Program-made: the position numbers and the translations under genes | Shown: positions 1-9,365 of the stretch, piece after piece | How the letters are laid out: each line of letters begins with the position of its first letter | Position numbering within the stretch: the stretch's first letter is position 1 | NCBI GenBank assembly: GCA_018350325.1 | Contig: JAEVLN010000007.1 | Span: 773,109 to 837,108 of the forward strand | Direction: 5' to 3' | DNA length: 64,000 bases | Source of the DNA: Globodera rostochiensis | Lineage: Eukaryota; Nematoda; Chromadorea; Rhabditida; Heteroderidae | The notes under the pieces: generated by a model | What the model saw: the letters and a program-made list of their open reading frames with translations, nothing else | What the model was told of the DNA's origin: nothing | Databases searched by the model: none

Positions 1-1204
1 ACTGAATACTTACGCAATACTCCGTTTGCCGGAAAAGTGCTCATCAAAAATTATGATCATAAAAAATAAAACCTTATAGGTTGTCATTCTCGGAGGAGAC
101 TGGAAACAGTTGGCTCCTGTTGTTCCGGGCGGAGGTGATACGCATCAGCTGAATGCTTCTGTGAAAACATCTGACCTATTCGAACACTTCGTGACCCGAA
201 AACTTCGGGCAAACCATCGCTTGCGAACGGGCCAAGACAGCTATCGCCGTTTCTTGCTTCGTGTTGGCACTGGGAACAACAACAACAAGACTTCCCACCG
301 TGTCACCCTAAAACAGACGATGTGCGTAGCTTCGAGAGAAGAACTTATCGACTTTGTTTTTCCCGCCGAAATGCTGAACAACCCGCTCAAACATGGGGAA
401 GAACTTGGTGGATGTGCAATTCTTTCACCATTGAACAGGGAAACATTCGAGTTGAATGAGACAATAATGGTGCTTGATGATTTAATAAAAAGACAAAAAC
501 TTTTATACTTAGGACCGAATTGTTGGCCCTCAACGTGTCTACATTGCAACGACGCAGCCAGTCCGTGATGAAACCGGCCTGAACGACTTGGCAAATGTTG
601 CAGCAGACGCTGATTGTGAAAACCTCTCACGCATGACGCCATCAGGACTCCCTGAACATATTCTGCGCATCAAAGTCGGAGCCATTATGATGATAATCGC
701 CAACATCTCAATTGCCGACGGCTTGTGCAACGGCACTCGTGTGCAGATCCTGCCAGGACCAAAGGGTCGTCTTACGCAACACATCATTCGATGTCGCATC
801 CTTTCCGGCAACAAACGTGGCAACGAACATGACCTGCACGCTGCACGCTTTGTGTTTGGTGGTGACCCAAATGCCAAACACGAAGGACTCATCAAGTGTG
901 AGCGTGTGCAATTCCCACTGCGCCCGGGAAACGTTATGACGATCAACAAATCACAGGGTTGGAACAAAACCTGTTCAGGCCAACCATCATTATGTATTAA
1001 GGCCAAACTTTGTCACGCGTCGGAGTTTTGCTTGACAAATCGTCCTGCTTCTCGCACGGTCAACTCTATGTTGCACTGTCCCGCGTCAAGGACGAGGCTG
1101 GCATTCGCATCTGCACAAAACAGCCAAATTTCAAGGTCAAAAATGTTGTCATGCAGGAGCTACTGGACACAGAAGACATGGAAAATGCTCAAAAAGCGGC
1201 GGCT
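1..1204 (+). CDS. Helitron PIF1-type helicase, C-terminal part (copy H0)
   Basis: C-terminal half of the superfamily 1B DNA helicase that unwinds the Helitron during rolling-circle transposition. Inferred exons are 1-36 (end of an exon), 80-469, 513-957 and 1002-1204; all junction phases agree. Exon 80-469 opens with the GGDWKQLAPV motif (helicase motif III). Exon 513-957 ends in MTINKSQ, and exon 1002-1204 supplies GQTLSRVGVLL and the QLYVALSRV motif (motif VI) typical of PIF1/RecD2 helicases. Introns are ~43 nt. Walker A and B lie upstream of the window but are visible in copy H1. This part is intact in H0. Confidence 0.85.
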
Positions 1205-1247
1205 GTAAGAAACAATAAAGCTAAACAGTGTTTAATGATTTTTAAAG

Positions 1248-2054
1248 GACTCAACACCGCCTCTTTCTGACAAAGGCTCGGACTCTGATGAAGCAATGCC
1301 AGAACCTTCCGCCTCCATTATGTCAACGCCTGCTTCAGGCTCATCACTTTTCAAAATACCAAAAGTGCGCCCACAAATGGACCTTCCAGACATCACCGAA
1401 AGACCAACTTCGCAAAATCACTTTGGTCAAAGGCGACATAACCAGACAAAATGTCTCCATGATTGTCAATGCCGCAAATGGCTCAACTGAAGCGGGGTGC
1501 CGGAGTTGACGATGCTATCCATAGAGCATGCCAACCAGAAATGGACTGCTTACAAAGTGCACTCCAGACATTGCACACGTCCAATGGTAGTGACTTCACA
1601 GCTGGTTCTGTGCTACTCACGGATGCTTTTGGGAATTTGCGACAAAACGTTCAATGTAAACATTTTGTCATTTTTTGCACTTGAAAATGTTCAACTCTTT
1701 CCAGTCATCGCTCATGCATGTCGCTCCAAACGTTCAAGGCAGGCCCCTATCTGCCGAAGACACTTCAGCTTTGAAATTGTGTTATACACGGTCTTTGGAT
1801 GGCTTAATCGAGAAAAGCGGACGAACAATTGTAAATGACTGTGTGAATGCTTTTTTTTGATGGATAATTTTAAGGCATTTCCAAATATTGCAATTGGAAC
1901 CAATGGCTTCCCACGTGACTTGGCCGCTGCCGCTGCACTAGAGGCTATTTTAAGCTGGCTTAACACAAACGGAAATGAAGAGCGAGTGCAACAAATCAAC
2001 TTGGTTTCATTCCGCCTACGCGACAAACTGTTGTACAGGGACCTCATTGAAATG
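1248..2054 (+). pseudogene. Broken macrodomain segment of Helitron copy H0
   Basis: Counterpart of the H1 macrodomain exons. The NAANG motif and the VDDAIHRAC segment are recognisable, but compared with H1 there are three single-base differences that shift frame: an extra G near 1400, an extra C in the NAANG loop near 1484, and an extra base near 1719. They separate the nucleotide-binding loop from the rest of the fold. Helicase exons upstream and OTU exons downstream keep their lengths and phases, so damage is concentrated here. Assembly error is an alternative explanation for individual indels. Confidence 0.7.
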
Positions 2055-2102
2055 GTATAACAAATCTATCTTTATGGCTCGAATTTAAAAAATGTATTAA
2101 AG

Positions 2103-3139
2103 GCTAAGCGTCAAATTGTTTCGTCTCGGCAATCAACACCGAGGACGTCACTGACCAACACTCCAACCACAAGCCGCGCACCGACACCACTTCCATGCAC
2201 AGTAATTGATAAACCATCTCCTATTGTGGCGCAAGCAATTCAAGCACCTGTGCGATGTGTCAATGTCGAAGGAGATGGAGATTGCTTTTACAGGTAGCAC
2301 AAATGCACAGGGTTTTAATTTATTACAAATTGCAGAGCCATCTGTTATGGACTGTTTCGAGTCGACTCAATGCAAAACTCAGACGCACTACGTTTGGCAT
2401 CTGGTCGCATTTTGCGCACCATTCTCAACGATCCAAACTTCTTTCCTCGAGAACGCCATGCCACCCATGCCGAGTTTACGCATCAGCTGCAGCTTGCACT
2501 TTTGCCATCACCGTCCAACCTTTGGTACAACCAAACCCTCGAAGCCTACTCCCGGTTTATCGAAATACCGGCGCGAACTGGCAATGGACGATGGGCCCAA
2601 CTTGACGACGCACACACAATAGCAATTTTGCTGCGGAGACCTGTCGTTATTCTACGCCCAGCAGTCGAGGATGCCATCCTTCTACAACAGAACCCTAGGT
2701 GGAACAACACATCAATAAGGCAACGCATTGATGTGCGCTTTCCCGACGGAGAATACATGGTGCATAATACACAATAAATTTAATTCAGTTTTCAAATTTA
2801 ATAGGGAATGATACGCAACATTCCCCATGCACAACTAAACAACTTCACTGTACGACGAACTCAACAGAACATTGTCGAGGAAAGAACAGTTGACAATCCT
2901 ATTGTGATTTGGTTCGATGGGATCGGCCATTACCAATCCATCATCTTTGTACGCTCTTCTGTGCATGCCACTAACTAATTGCGTTTTATTTTAAGGATCC
3001 TATCGCTCCAAATGCATCCGACGGATCCGAATACATTTTTGCTCAACACATCAACACACCAGACGCATTTCTTCACATGAACCACCAACAACAACAACTT
3101 CAGCCAGGTCCGTGTTCAAGTTCCTTCCCAGGAACTTGA
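2103..3139 (+). CDS. OTU cysteine protease domain of Helitron copy H0
   Basis: Ovarian-tumour (OTU) family protease, a fold that cleaves ubiquitin or related conjugates. Exons 2103-2293, 2336-2759, 2805-2948 and 2996-3139 have the same lengths as in H1, apart from 6 nt fewer in the glutamine-rich tail. The GDGDCFYR motif with catalytic Asp and Cys is at the end of the first exon. The RWAQLDDAHTIAILL segment is in the second and the catalytic His (GHYQSI) is at the end of the third. All junction phases agree and the frame stops with TGA at 3137-3139. The domain would be the C-terminus of the Rep/helicase protein, but the broken macrodomain lies upstream in this copy. Confidence 0.8.
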
Positions 3140-3244
3140 CCATTGGCTCTACCAGCTACCGTGACAAAAACTGTTAGCACCCCCTGCGGTGTGGGGGTAC
3201 GGATATGTCACGGCGGTGCCAGTGGAAGCGGATACACCGTCTGG
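3104..3244 (+). other. Foldable module A of Helitron H0, overlapping OTU stop codon
   Basis: A ~140-nt segment that can fold into a closed multi-stem structure. It has an outer CCAG/CTGG pair, a perfect 9-bp hairpin (CAAGTTCCT/AGGAACTTG), a second long arm closed by CATTGGC/GCCAGTG, an inner CCGTGACA/TGTCACGG stem, and a tip hairpin ACCCCC/GGGGGT. A diverged copy lies at 3717-3859 with pairing preserved by different bases. It starts inside the last OTU exon and runs into the 3' non-coding DNA. Function is unknown: an RNA element or a DNA cruciform are both possible. Confidence 0.6.
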
Positions 3245-4452
3245 TATATGGACACAACTTCAAACTTCAAAATCCAACACAGGGGGACCCAACGGCCAGT
3301 TTAATAAGGGGCTAAAATTTCAAAAACAAATTTTTAAAATTTAAATTAGTCCTACTTTTTGCATCATTTTAGTTTTTTTAATTACCAACACTTTACAAAC
3401 CTATCATTCAGCATTACAAAGAATTATTAGAACTTTCTGACTTTAGAATTTTACACATGATTTTTGACTTTATTTTGAGAAAGGTAAGGGCCAGGGGGGG
3501 CTGTTTTTTAAGCATGCAATCGTCTCAACACATCTACCAAACAACTACACTCTTTTTAACAACAAACAACACAAAACAACAATTTATCAACGGACTTTAA
3601 CCACCACATCATTTTCTGTCAACAATAAACAACAACGACATCTTTTTGCTCACATCATTGCTACATCCAACAACTTTTTTACTACACAATGAAAACAACA
3701 ACACCACCGACATCAGCCAGGTCCGTGTACAAGTGCCCAAAAAAGGTGCTTGATTCATTGGCTCGACCAGCTGCCGTGACAGAAACCGTTAGTACCCCCT
3801 GCGGTGTGGGGGCACGGATAAATTACGGCAGTGCCAATGGAAACGGATTCACCGCCTGGTAAAGAAGCGGGGAGGACTAACAGGAGGCCAGTTTAAAAAG
3901 GGGGAACTAAAATCCAAACAAAAAATTAATAGATTTGCTACAAAAAATCCCATTCCAAACACATTTCTATAATTTGCAAAAAAAAACAATCAAGGGGACT
4001 ATTTCTTACAAATTAAAGACTTCACAAAAACTCAAGGGGACTACAATTTTTACAAATTTTGAATTCAATTTTCGAAAGGGAGGGAGGGGGGGTGCCTCGC
4101 TAAAGAGACTACCTTCACGTGGTGCGAGGTGTGAGTACTTATTCTGTCAAATGAATAAGGAAACTAAAAGTCTCAAAAAATGTATAGGCAGCTACAAATA
4201 AACTTAATAATATTACTCAAAAAAAAATTTAAAATTTTTCCAAGTTTTCTAATAATTATTGGTCAAAATGACAAATCATTTTTTTGGGTCTGAAATTATA
4301 ACAAAGCCTATTAAAAGTTTGCCTTAGACAAAATAAAATAAAAAAATAATTTAAAAAAATTTTTTCAAAAAATTTTTCAAACTTTTTTTTCAAATACCAC
4401 AAACTCCTAGCAACAGCATCTACCCAACATCTCAGGCATGCCCGCGCGCCGA
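3245..4452 (+). other. 3' non-coding region of Helitron H0
   Basis: No gene seen apart from module B. A-rich and AAC-rich stretches (3530-3710) are followed by G-runs near 4075-4095 and an AT-rich tail. The region is nearly identical to 22802-24094 except for an unalignable AT-rich patch around 4200-4260. It probably carries the 3' end of the transcript and the terminal signals used in transposition. Confidence 0.6.
3717..3859 (+). other. Foldable module B of Helitron H0, 3' non-coding copy
   Basis: Second copy of the module at 3104-3244. Stems are retained with substitutions on both strands: hairpin CAAGTGCC/GGTGCTTG where module A has CAAGTTCCT/AGGAACTTG, then ATTGGC/GCCAAT, CTGCCGT/ACGGCAG, CCGT/ACGG and the CCCCC/GGGGG tip, closed by CCAGG/CCTGG. 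The loop TGCGGTGT is identical in both. The spacing of ~600 nt between A and B is the same in H1. Confidence 0.6.
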
Positions 4453-4459
4453 CTAGTTA

Positions 4460-5650
4460 TCTCTACATAAAGAAATAGGGGCTCTCCAACATAAATGCTC
4501 CGTGAAACAAAAGATGGCTGGATGTACGGCTTAACTTTTGCTTGCAAAGTTGTAGAGGAGCTCGCGGTGCATCCTAAACACCGCGGTCGTAAGGGTATTT
4601 TTGTGGCAAAATTTTCCGCAAAAGTGATCAGAAGTTTTGATCAGTCAACTTTTTGACGCTTTTCGCGATGTGCAGCTTGGCAGCGCATCTGCACTGAGTT
4701 GGTGCTGCTGGTGAAAAGATGCTCCCGGCGATTGCGCAACTTTTAAAAAAAAATTTGTGGCGATTGGTCAAATTTGAAGGGCTGACCCCTCTTGTACCCC
4801 TGGCCTGATCGGCATCTGATCAAAAGGGGTTCTGCGCGAGATTTGACTTTTTTTACTGTATCGCCCTCAAAATTGAGTTGGAGGGGTAATTTGATGTGCT
4901 GATTACGAATATGGCGGAATTTTTGGTCTACAGACAAAGTGTCGACAACTTTTTGGACAAAGTGTCGAAATTGTTGCTGGGATGGATAAAATTTGGTAGG
5001 GTTAGGTATTTTGACGAGCTGAATCACGAATAAGGAGACTCTTTTTTAATTCCAGACAAAGTGTCGACACCCTTTGGACAAAGTGCCTAAGAGCGCTTGC
5101 CCGCCGTATAAGGTGGCGCGAGAGGGGAAGGCGCTTGGCCGGTGTAAAAGGCAAGGAGAGAGAGGGCAGTGGGGCTTGCCCGGTGTAAAAGGCAGCGAGA
5201 GAGAGGGGAGGGGGCTTGCCCGCTGTAAAAGGCTGAGAGCGAAAGGGGAAGGGGCTTGCCCGGTGTAAAAGCCAGAGAGAGAGAGGGGAGGGGGCTTGCC
5301 CGCTGTAAAAGCCAGAGAGAGAGGGGAGGGGGCTTGCCCGCTGTAAGAGGCTGAGAGCGAAAGGGGAGGGGGCTTGCCCGGTGTAAAAGGCGGCGCGCTA
5401 GGGAAAGGGGCTTGCCCGGTGTAAAAGGCAGAGAAAGAGAGGGGAGTGGGGCTTGTCCGGTGTAAAAGGCAGAGAAAGAGAGGGGAAGGGGCTTGCCCGG
5501 TGTAAAAGCCAGAGAGAGAGAGGGGAGAAGGCAGGTAGAGAAAAAATTTGCAAAAAATTTCTTTTTAATTTTTTTACAAAATCTATTTAAACCACAAACT
5601 CGCTAGGCTCAGCCCTCTTCTATTCACAGGCATGCCCGCGGGGTGACTAG
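4460..5650 (+). mobile_element. Non-autonomous Helitron N1
   Basis: Starts TCTCTACATAAAG directly after the CTAG of H0 and a TTA spacer; this resembles known Helitron 5' ends. It ends in CTAG at 5647-5650. Its first ~650 nt are highly similar to the 5' end of H1 (6584 onward), including the GTAGAGGAGCTC box and paired GACAAAGTGTC motifs. It has no coding capacity; the middle is a G-rich minisatellite. It is probably mobilised in trans by the H-type element. Confidence 0.8.
5085..5530 (+). repeat. ~40-bp G-rich minisatellite inside N1
   Basis: About eleven tandem units of roughly 40 bp, each with GGGGCTTGCCCGGTGTAAAA followed by a GA-rich spacer of variable length. The purine-rich strand asymmetry makes an ORF-like reading, but no protein is supported. 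It begins just after the second paired GACAAAGTGTC motif, the same position where N3/N4 carry their GCGCGCGAAGCGCGC units. Confidence 0.85.
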
Positions 5651-6580
5651 TCATTATATATAATAAAATGAGGGGGGGCCACCCTTCAGCGACTTAGGCA
5701 ACGCGGTTCCTCCCATTTTAGAGCTTCGTGACCGCTACCTTTTTTGTAGAGGAGCTCAAGACGCAACTTTTGAACCAGACCGAATTAAATCGCTCCTTAC
5801 ATTTATTTTTTGTAAAACCGGTTTAAAGGTTTTGAACGGGTGGCTTTTTGGTGCTTTTCGCGCTGTGCAGCCTGGCAGCGCACATGTATGGGTTGGGTGT
5901 CGCTGGGGAAAAGATGGAGCTGCCTGAGCTGCGTCGAATAAAAAAAAATTTGGGCTGATCGATCAACTTTGAAGGGGTGACCCCCCTTTAGCCCCGAGGG
6001 TGGTCTGATCACTTTGGGGGCGGGCTTAACAGTAGTATAAGGTACCATTTTGGTATTTAAAATAGTTTCGAGTTATTTTGATCTAAAGTAGGGTAACTTG
6101 ATGTGCTGATCACGAATTTCATAAAAATTTTTGTGTCAGACAAAGTGTCGACAAATTTGCGGACAAAATGTCGAAATTTTGGGTTTGGTGGGTAGGGGGT
6201 GGTAGGGTGGGGTAACTTGATGTGTTGAGCACGAATTTCATAAAAATTTTTGTGTCAGACAAAGTGTCGACTTTTTTTGGACAAAGTGTCCAATATGGTT
6301 GGCGAGTTAAGAGGAGGTGGGGCGGGGTAACTTGATGTGCTGATCACGAATCCGGCACCCATTTTTGCGTCAGACAAAGTGTCAACTTTTTTTGGACAAA
6401 GTGTCCAGGTGGGTGGGCGAAGCCCACGTTAAGCGAGCGAAGCGAGCGTAGGTAAGGGTGAGTACGGCGAGCGCGCGTAGCGAGTATCATTTTCCCAAAA
6501 AATTCTCAAAATTAATTTAAACCACAAACCCGCTAGAAACAGCCCTCTTCTATTCCCATGCATGCCCGCGCGCCGACTAG
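5651..6580 (+). mobile_element. Non-autonomous Helitron N2
   Basis: Begins TCATTATATATAATAAAATG with no spacer after the CTAG of N1 and ends with CTAG at 6577-6580 after the usual GC-rich hairpin-like segment. It contains the GTAGAGGAGCTCA box near 5748 and three paired GACAAAGTGTC motifs (about 6137-6170, 6256-6290, 6372-6405). No coding capacity. Its 5' end is a diverged subtype compared with N1 and H1. Confidence 0.75.
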
Positions 6581-7264
6581 TTATCTCTACATAAAGAAAT
6601 AGGGGCTCTCCAACACAAATCGATTTGCCAGCAAAAGTTGGCTGGATATACGGCTTAACGGTTGCTTGCAAAGTTGTAGAGGAGCTCGCGGTGCATCACA
6701 AACACCGCGGTCGTAAGGGTACTTTTGTGGCAAAATTTTCCACAAAAGTGATCAGAAGTTTTGATCAGTCAACTTTTGGACGCTTTTCGCGATGTGCAGC
6801 CTGGCAGCGCATCTGCACTGAGCAAGTGTCGCTGGGGAAAAGATGCGGCCAGCGATGCCGGAACTTTTAAAAAAAAGATGGAGGCGATTGGACAAATTTG
6901 AAGGGGTGACCCCTCTTGTACCCCTGGCCCGATCAGCATCTGATCAGTAGGGGCTCTGCGCGAGATTTCACTTTTTTTACTGTTGCACCCCCAAAACTGA
7001 GTTGGTGGGATAGTTTGATGTGCTGATTACGAATATCGTGGAAATTTTTGCCTCCAGACAAAGTGTCGACAATTTTTTGGACAAAGTGTCGAAATAGTGG
7101 TTGGGAAGGGTGAAATTTGGTATGGTTGGGTATTTTGACGCGCTGAGCACGAATATAAAGGTCTTTTTTTAGTCCAGACAAAGTGTCGACACCCTTTGGA
7201 CAACATGTCCCGACTGTGTTGCCTTGCCCGCTGTGTTCGCGCGCGTGCCAAGTGAGCGTCAAAA

Positions 7265-7379
7265 TTCGCCTGGGTTTTCGCTTCTGTGTTTTCAGCCGTC
7301 GTCTTGCGTCTGGAACGCGCGAAGCGCGTTCCAGACGCAAGACGACGGCTGAAAACACAGAAGCGAAAACCCAGGCGAA
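7265..7379. repeat. 56-bp perfect inverted repeat, 3-nt loop
   Basis: Arm 7265-7320 is the exact reverse complement of 7324-7379, with GAA between them. The centre reads GAACGCGCGAAGCGCGTTC. Homology does not extend past the arms. It lies ~680 nt from the 5' end of H1, where N1/N2/N3 carry GC-rich direct repeats built on the same GCGCGAAGCGCG core. It could be a real cruciform-forming palindrome or an amplification/assembly foldback. Confidence 0.9.
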
Positions 7380-7639
7380 CATATCAGCTTTTCGTCAATT
7401 CTTACAACAGATCCAACTGTGTCCATTAAGCTTATTCGACGTGCGCGAGCGAGGGAGCGAAGCGGAGCGAGCGAAGCGAGCGTAGCGTAGCGACCGAGCG
7501 AGTGCACGGAGAGATGTGAGAATGATGTACTCACTACATTCTTTGACTTTAAAAATAAAACAACACAACCCTTTTTACTTACGATCCCCTCTTGCATTCA
7601 CAACCCGTTTTTTTAACCCAACTCTTTAACCTCGCACCG

Positions 7640-7870
7640 CGAACAACCGTAACCCACCCCTTTTCCCTCCTCCCCCTTTTCCTTTCTCTCTCTCACCTTT
7701 CCCTTCCTTTCTCCTTACCCCCCCCCTTTTCCTCCTTGCTTCTTCCCCTTCCCTCTCCCACCCTTTTACCTCCTAACTTTCTTCACCCCCCCTCCTTCCC
7801 CTTCCCCCCTCACACCTTTCCCACCATCTCTTCCAATCCCCCTCGCCCCCTCCCCCCCCCCCCCTCACAA
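7640..7870 (+). repeat. Polypyrimidine tract
   Basis: About 230 nt almost entirely C and T on the plus strand, with C-runs up to about ten. Low complexity; no gene supported despite an ORF-like reading. The mirror-like composition could support triplex DNA. Confidence 0.8.
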
Positions 7871-7959
7871 AAAGCGAAACCAATAAAGATTAATGCGCTT
7901 TTTATAAATATATCAACTTTGTTGTAAAAAGTGAAAAACAAAAATTTTAACTTTCCCTC

Positions 7960-9290
7960 TTTTTGATCAAGCCATAACTTTTGTCATTTTATCACTAGCC
8001 TCTTAAAATTTGTTTGTTAGAATCAACGTTTTTTGCTGTTTCTACACATGTAAAGTTTGTTAGCAAAATGTGAAAAAGAAAAATATTTTGTTGGCGAAAT
8101 GTGAAAAAGAAAAATTTTAATTTTCCTGTTTTTTGGCCAAATTTGAACAAAGCATAACTTTTGTAATTTTATCACCAGGCTCTCAAAATTTACTTCGGTA
8201 GCATCAGCGTTTTTTGCGCTTTCTACACATATAAATATTGCTGGATAAAAGTGAAAAATAAAAATTTTATTTTTCCTGATTTTTGGCCAATCTTGAACAA
8301 AGCATAACTTTTGTAATTTTATCACTAGGCACTCAAAATTTACTTCGTTAGCATCAGCGTTTTTTGCGCTTTCTACACATATAAATATTGTTGGATAAAA
8401 GTGAAAAATAAAAATTTTATTTTTCCTGATTTTTGACCAAACTTGAACAAAGCATAACTTTTGTAATTTTATCACTAGGCTCTCAAAATTTACTTCGTTA
8501 GCATCAGCGTTTTTTGCGCTTTCTACGCATATAAATATTGTTGGATAAAAGTGAAAAATAAAAATTTTAATTTTCCTGTTTTTTGGCCAAATTTGAACAA
8601 AGCATAACTTTTGTAATTTTATCACTAGGCTCTCAAAATTTACTTCGTTAGCATCAGCGTTTTTTGCGCTTTCTTTTCATATAAACTTTGTTGGATAAAA
8701 GTGAAAAATAAAACTTTTATTTTTCCTGCTTTTTGGCCAATCTTGAACAAGCATAACTTTTGTAATTTTATCACTAGGCTCTCAAAATTTACTTCGTTAG
8801 CATCAGCGTTTTTTGCGCTTTCTACACATATAAATATTGTTGGATAAAAGTGAAAAATAAAAATTTTATTTTCCCTGATTTTTGACCAAACTTGAACAAA
8901 GCATAACTTTTGTAATTTTATCACTAGGCTCTCAAAATTTACTTCGTTAGCATCAGCGTTTTTTGCGCTTTCTACACATATAAATATTGTTGGATAAAAG
9001 TGAAAAATAAAAATTTTATTTTTCCTGATTTTTGACCAAACTTGAACAAAGCATAACTTTTGAAATTTTATCACTAGGCTCTCAAAATTTAGTTCGTTAG
9101 AATCAGCGTTTTTTGCGCTTTCTACACATATAAAGTTTGTTGGACAAAAGTGAAAAATAAAAATTTTAATTTTCCTGATTTTTGACCAAACTTGAACAAA
9201 GCATAACTTTTGTAATTTTATCACTAGGCTCTCAAAATTTACTTCGTTAGCATCAGCGTTTTTTGCGCTTTCTACACATATAAAGTGCAA
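7960..9290 (+). repeat. 150-bp tandem repeat (~8.5 copies) within Helitron H1
   Basis: Direct repeats of 149-150 bp; for example TTGTAATTTTATCAC recurs at 8161, 8311, 8461 and 8611. Units contain GAACAAAGCATAACTTT and TTTACTTCGTTAGCATCAGCG. The period is divisible by three and stop-poor on the minus strand, giving long repetitive readings there that I do not accept as genes. Related single units occur near 23790-23870 and 27440-27560, so the repeat grew from a sequence belonging to this Helitron family. Confidence 0.85.
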
Positions 9291-9365
9291 AGGTGCAGAA
9301 ATGCAATCGTGCAATTGTACAAAATTGTTGAGCGCAATTGTGTTTTTCTTTCTTCCCCAAGCAAT

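Larger units (their letters stand above)
1..4456 (+). mobile_element. Autonomous Helitron copy H0, 3' part
   Basis: From position 1 the sequence matches 19556 onward of the second copy (H1) almost base for base, through the helicase, macro and OTU exons, the 3' non-coding region and the terminus. Both copies end in the same ~60-nt tail, which runs through a GC-rich hairpin-like segment (GGCATGCCCG...) to CTAG at 4453-4456 followed by T, as expected of a Helitron 3' end. The 5' two thirds lie outside the window. Between about 4190 and 4260 the two copies diverge, then match again in the terminal ~190 nt. Confidence 0.85.

Noticed and set aside
3104..3859. HDV-like, hammerhead or twister ribozyme
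   Set aside because: Stems are clear, but I could not match the conserved core bases of these classes; left as an unassigned foldable module.
7592..7927. 111-codon ORF over the polypyrimidine tract
   Set aside because: Composition is low-complexity Pro/Leu/Ser from C/T runs; no evidence of a gene.
8023..9314. Long minus-strand ORFs of 200 and 224 codons
   Set aside because: They are readings through the 150-bp tandem repeat, whose period is divisible by three; the peptide repeats exactly with the DNA unit and has no domain.
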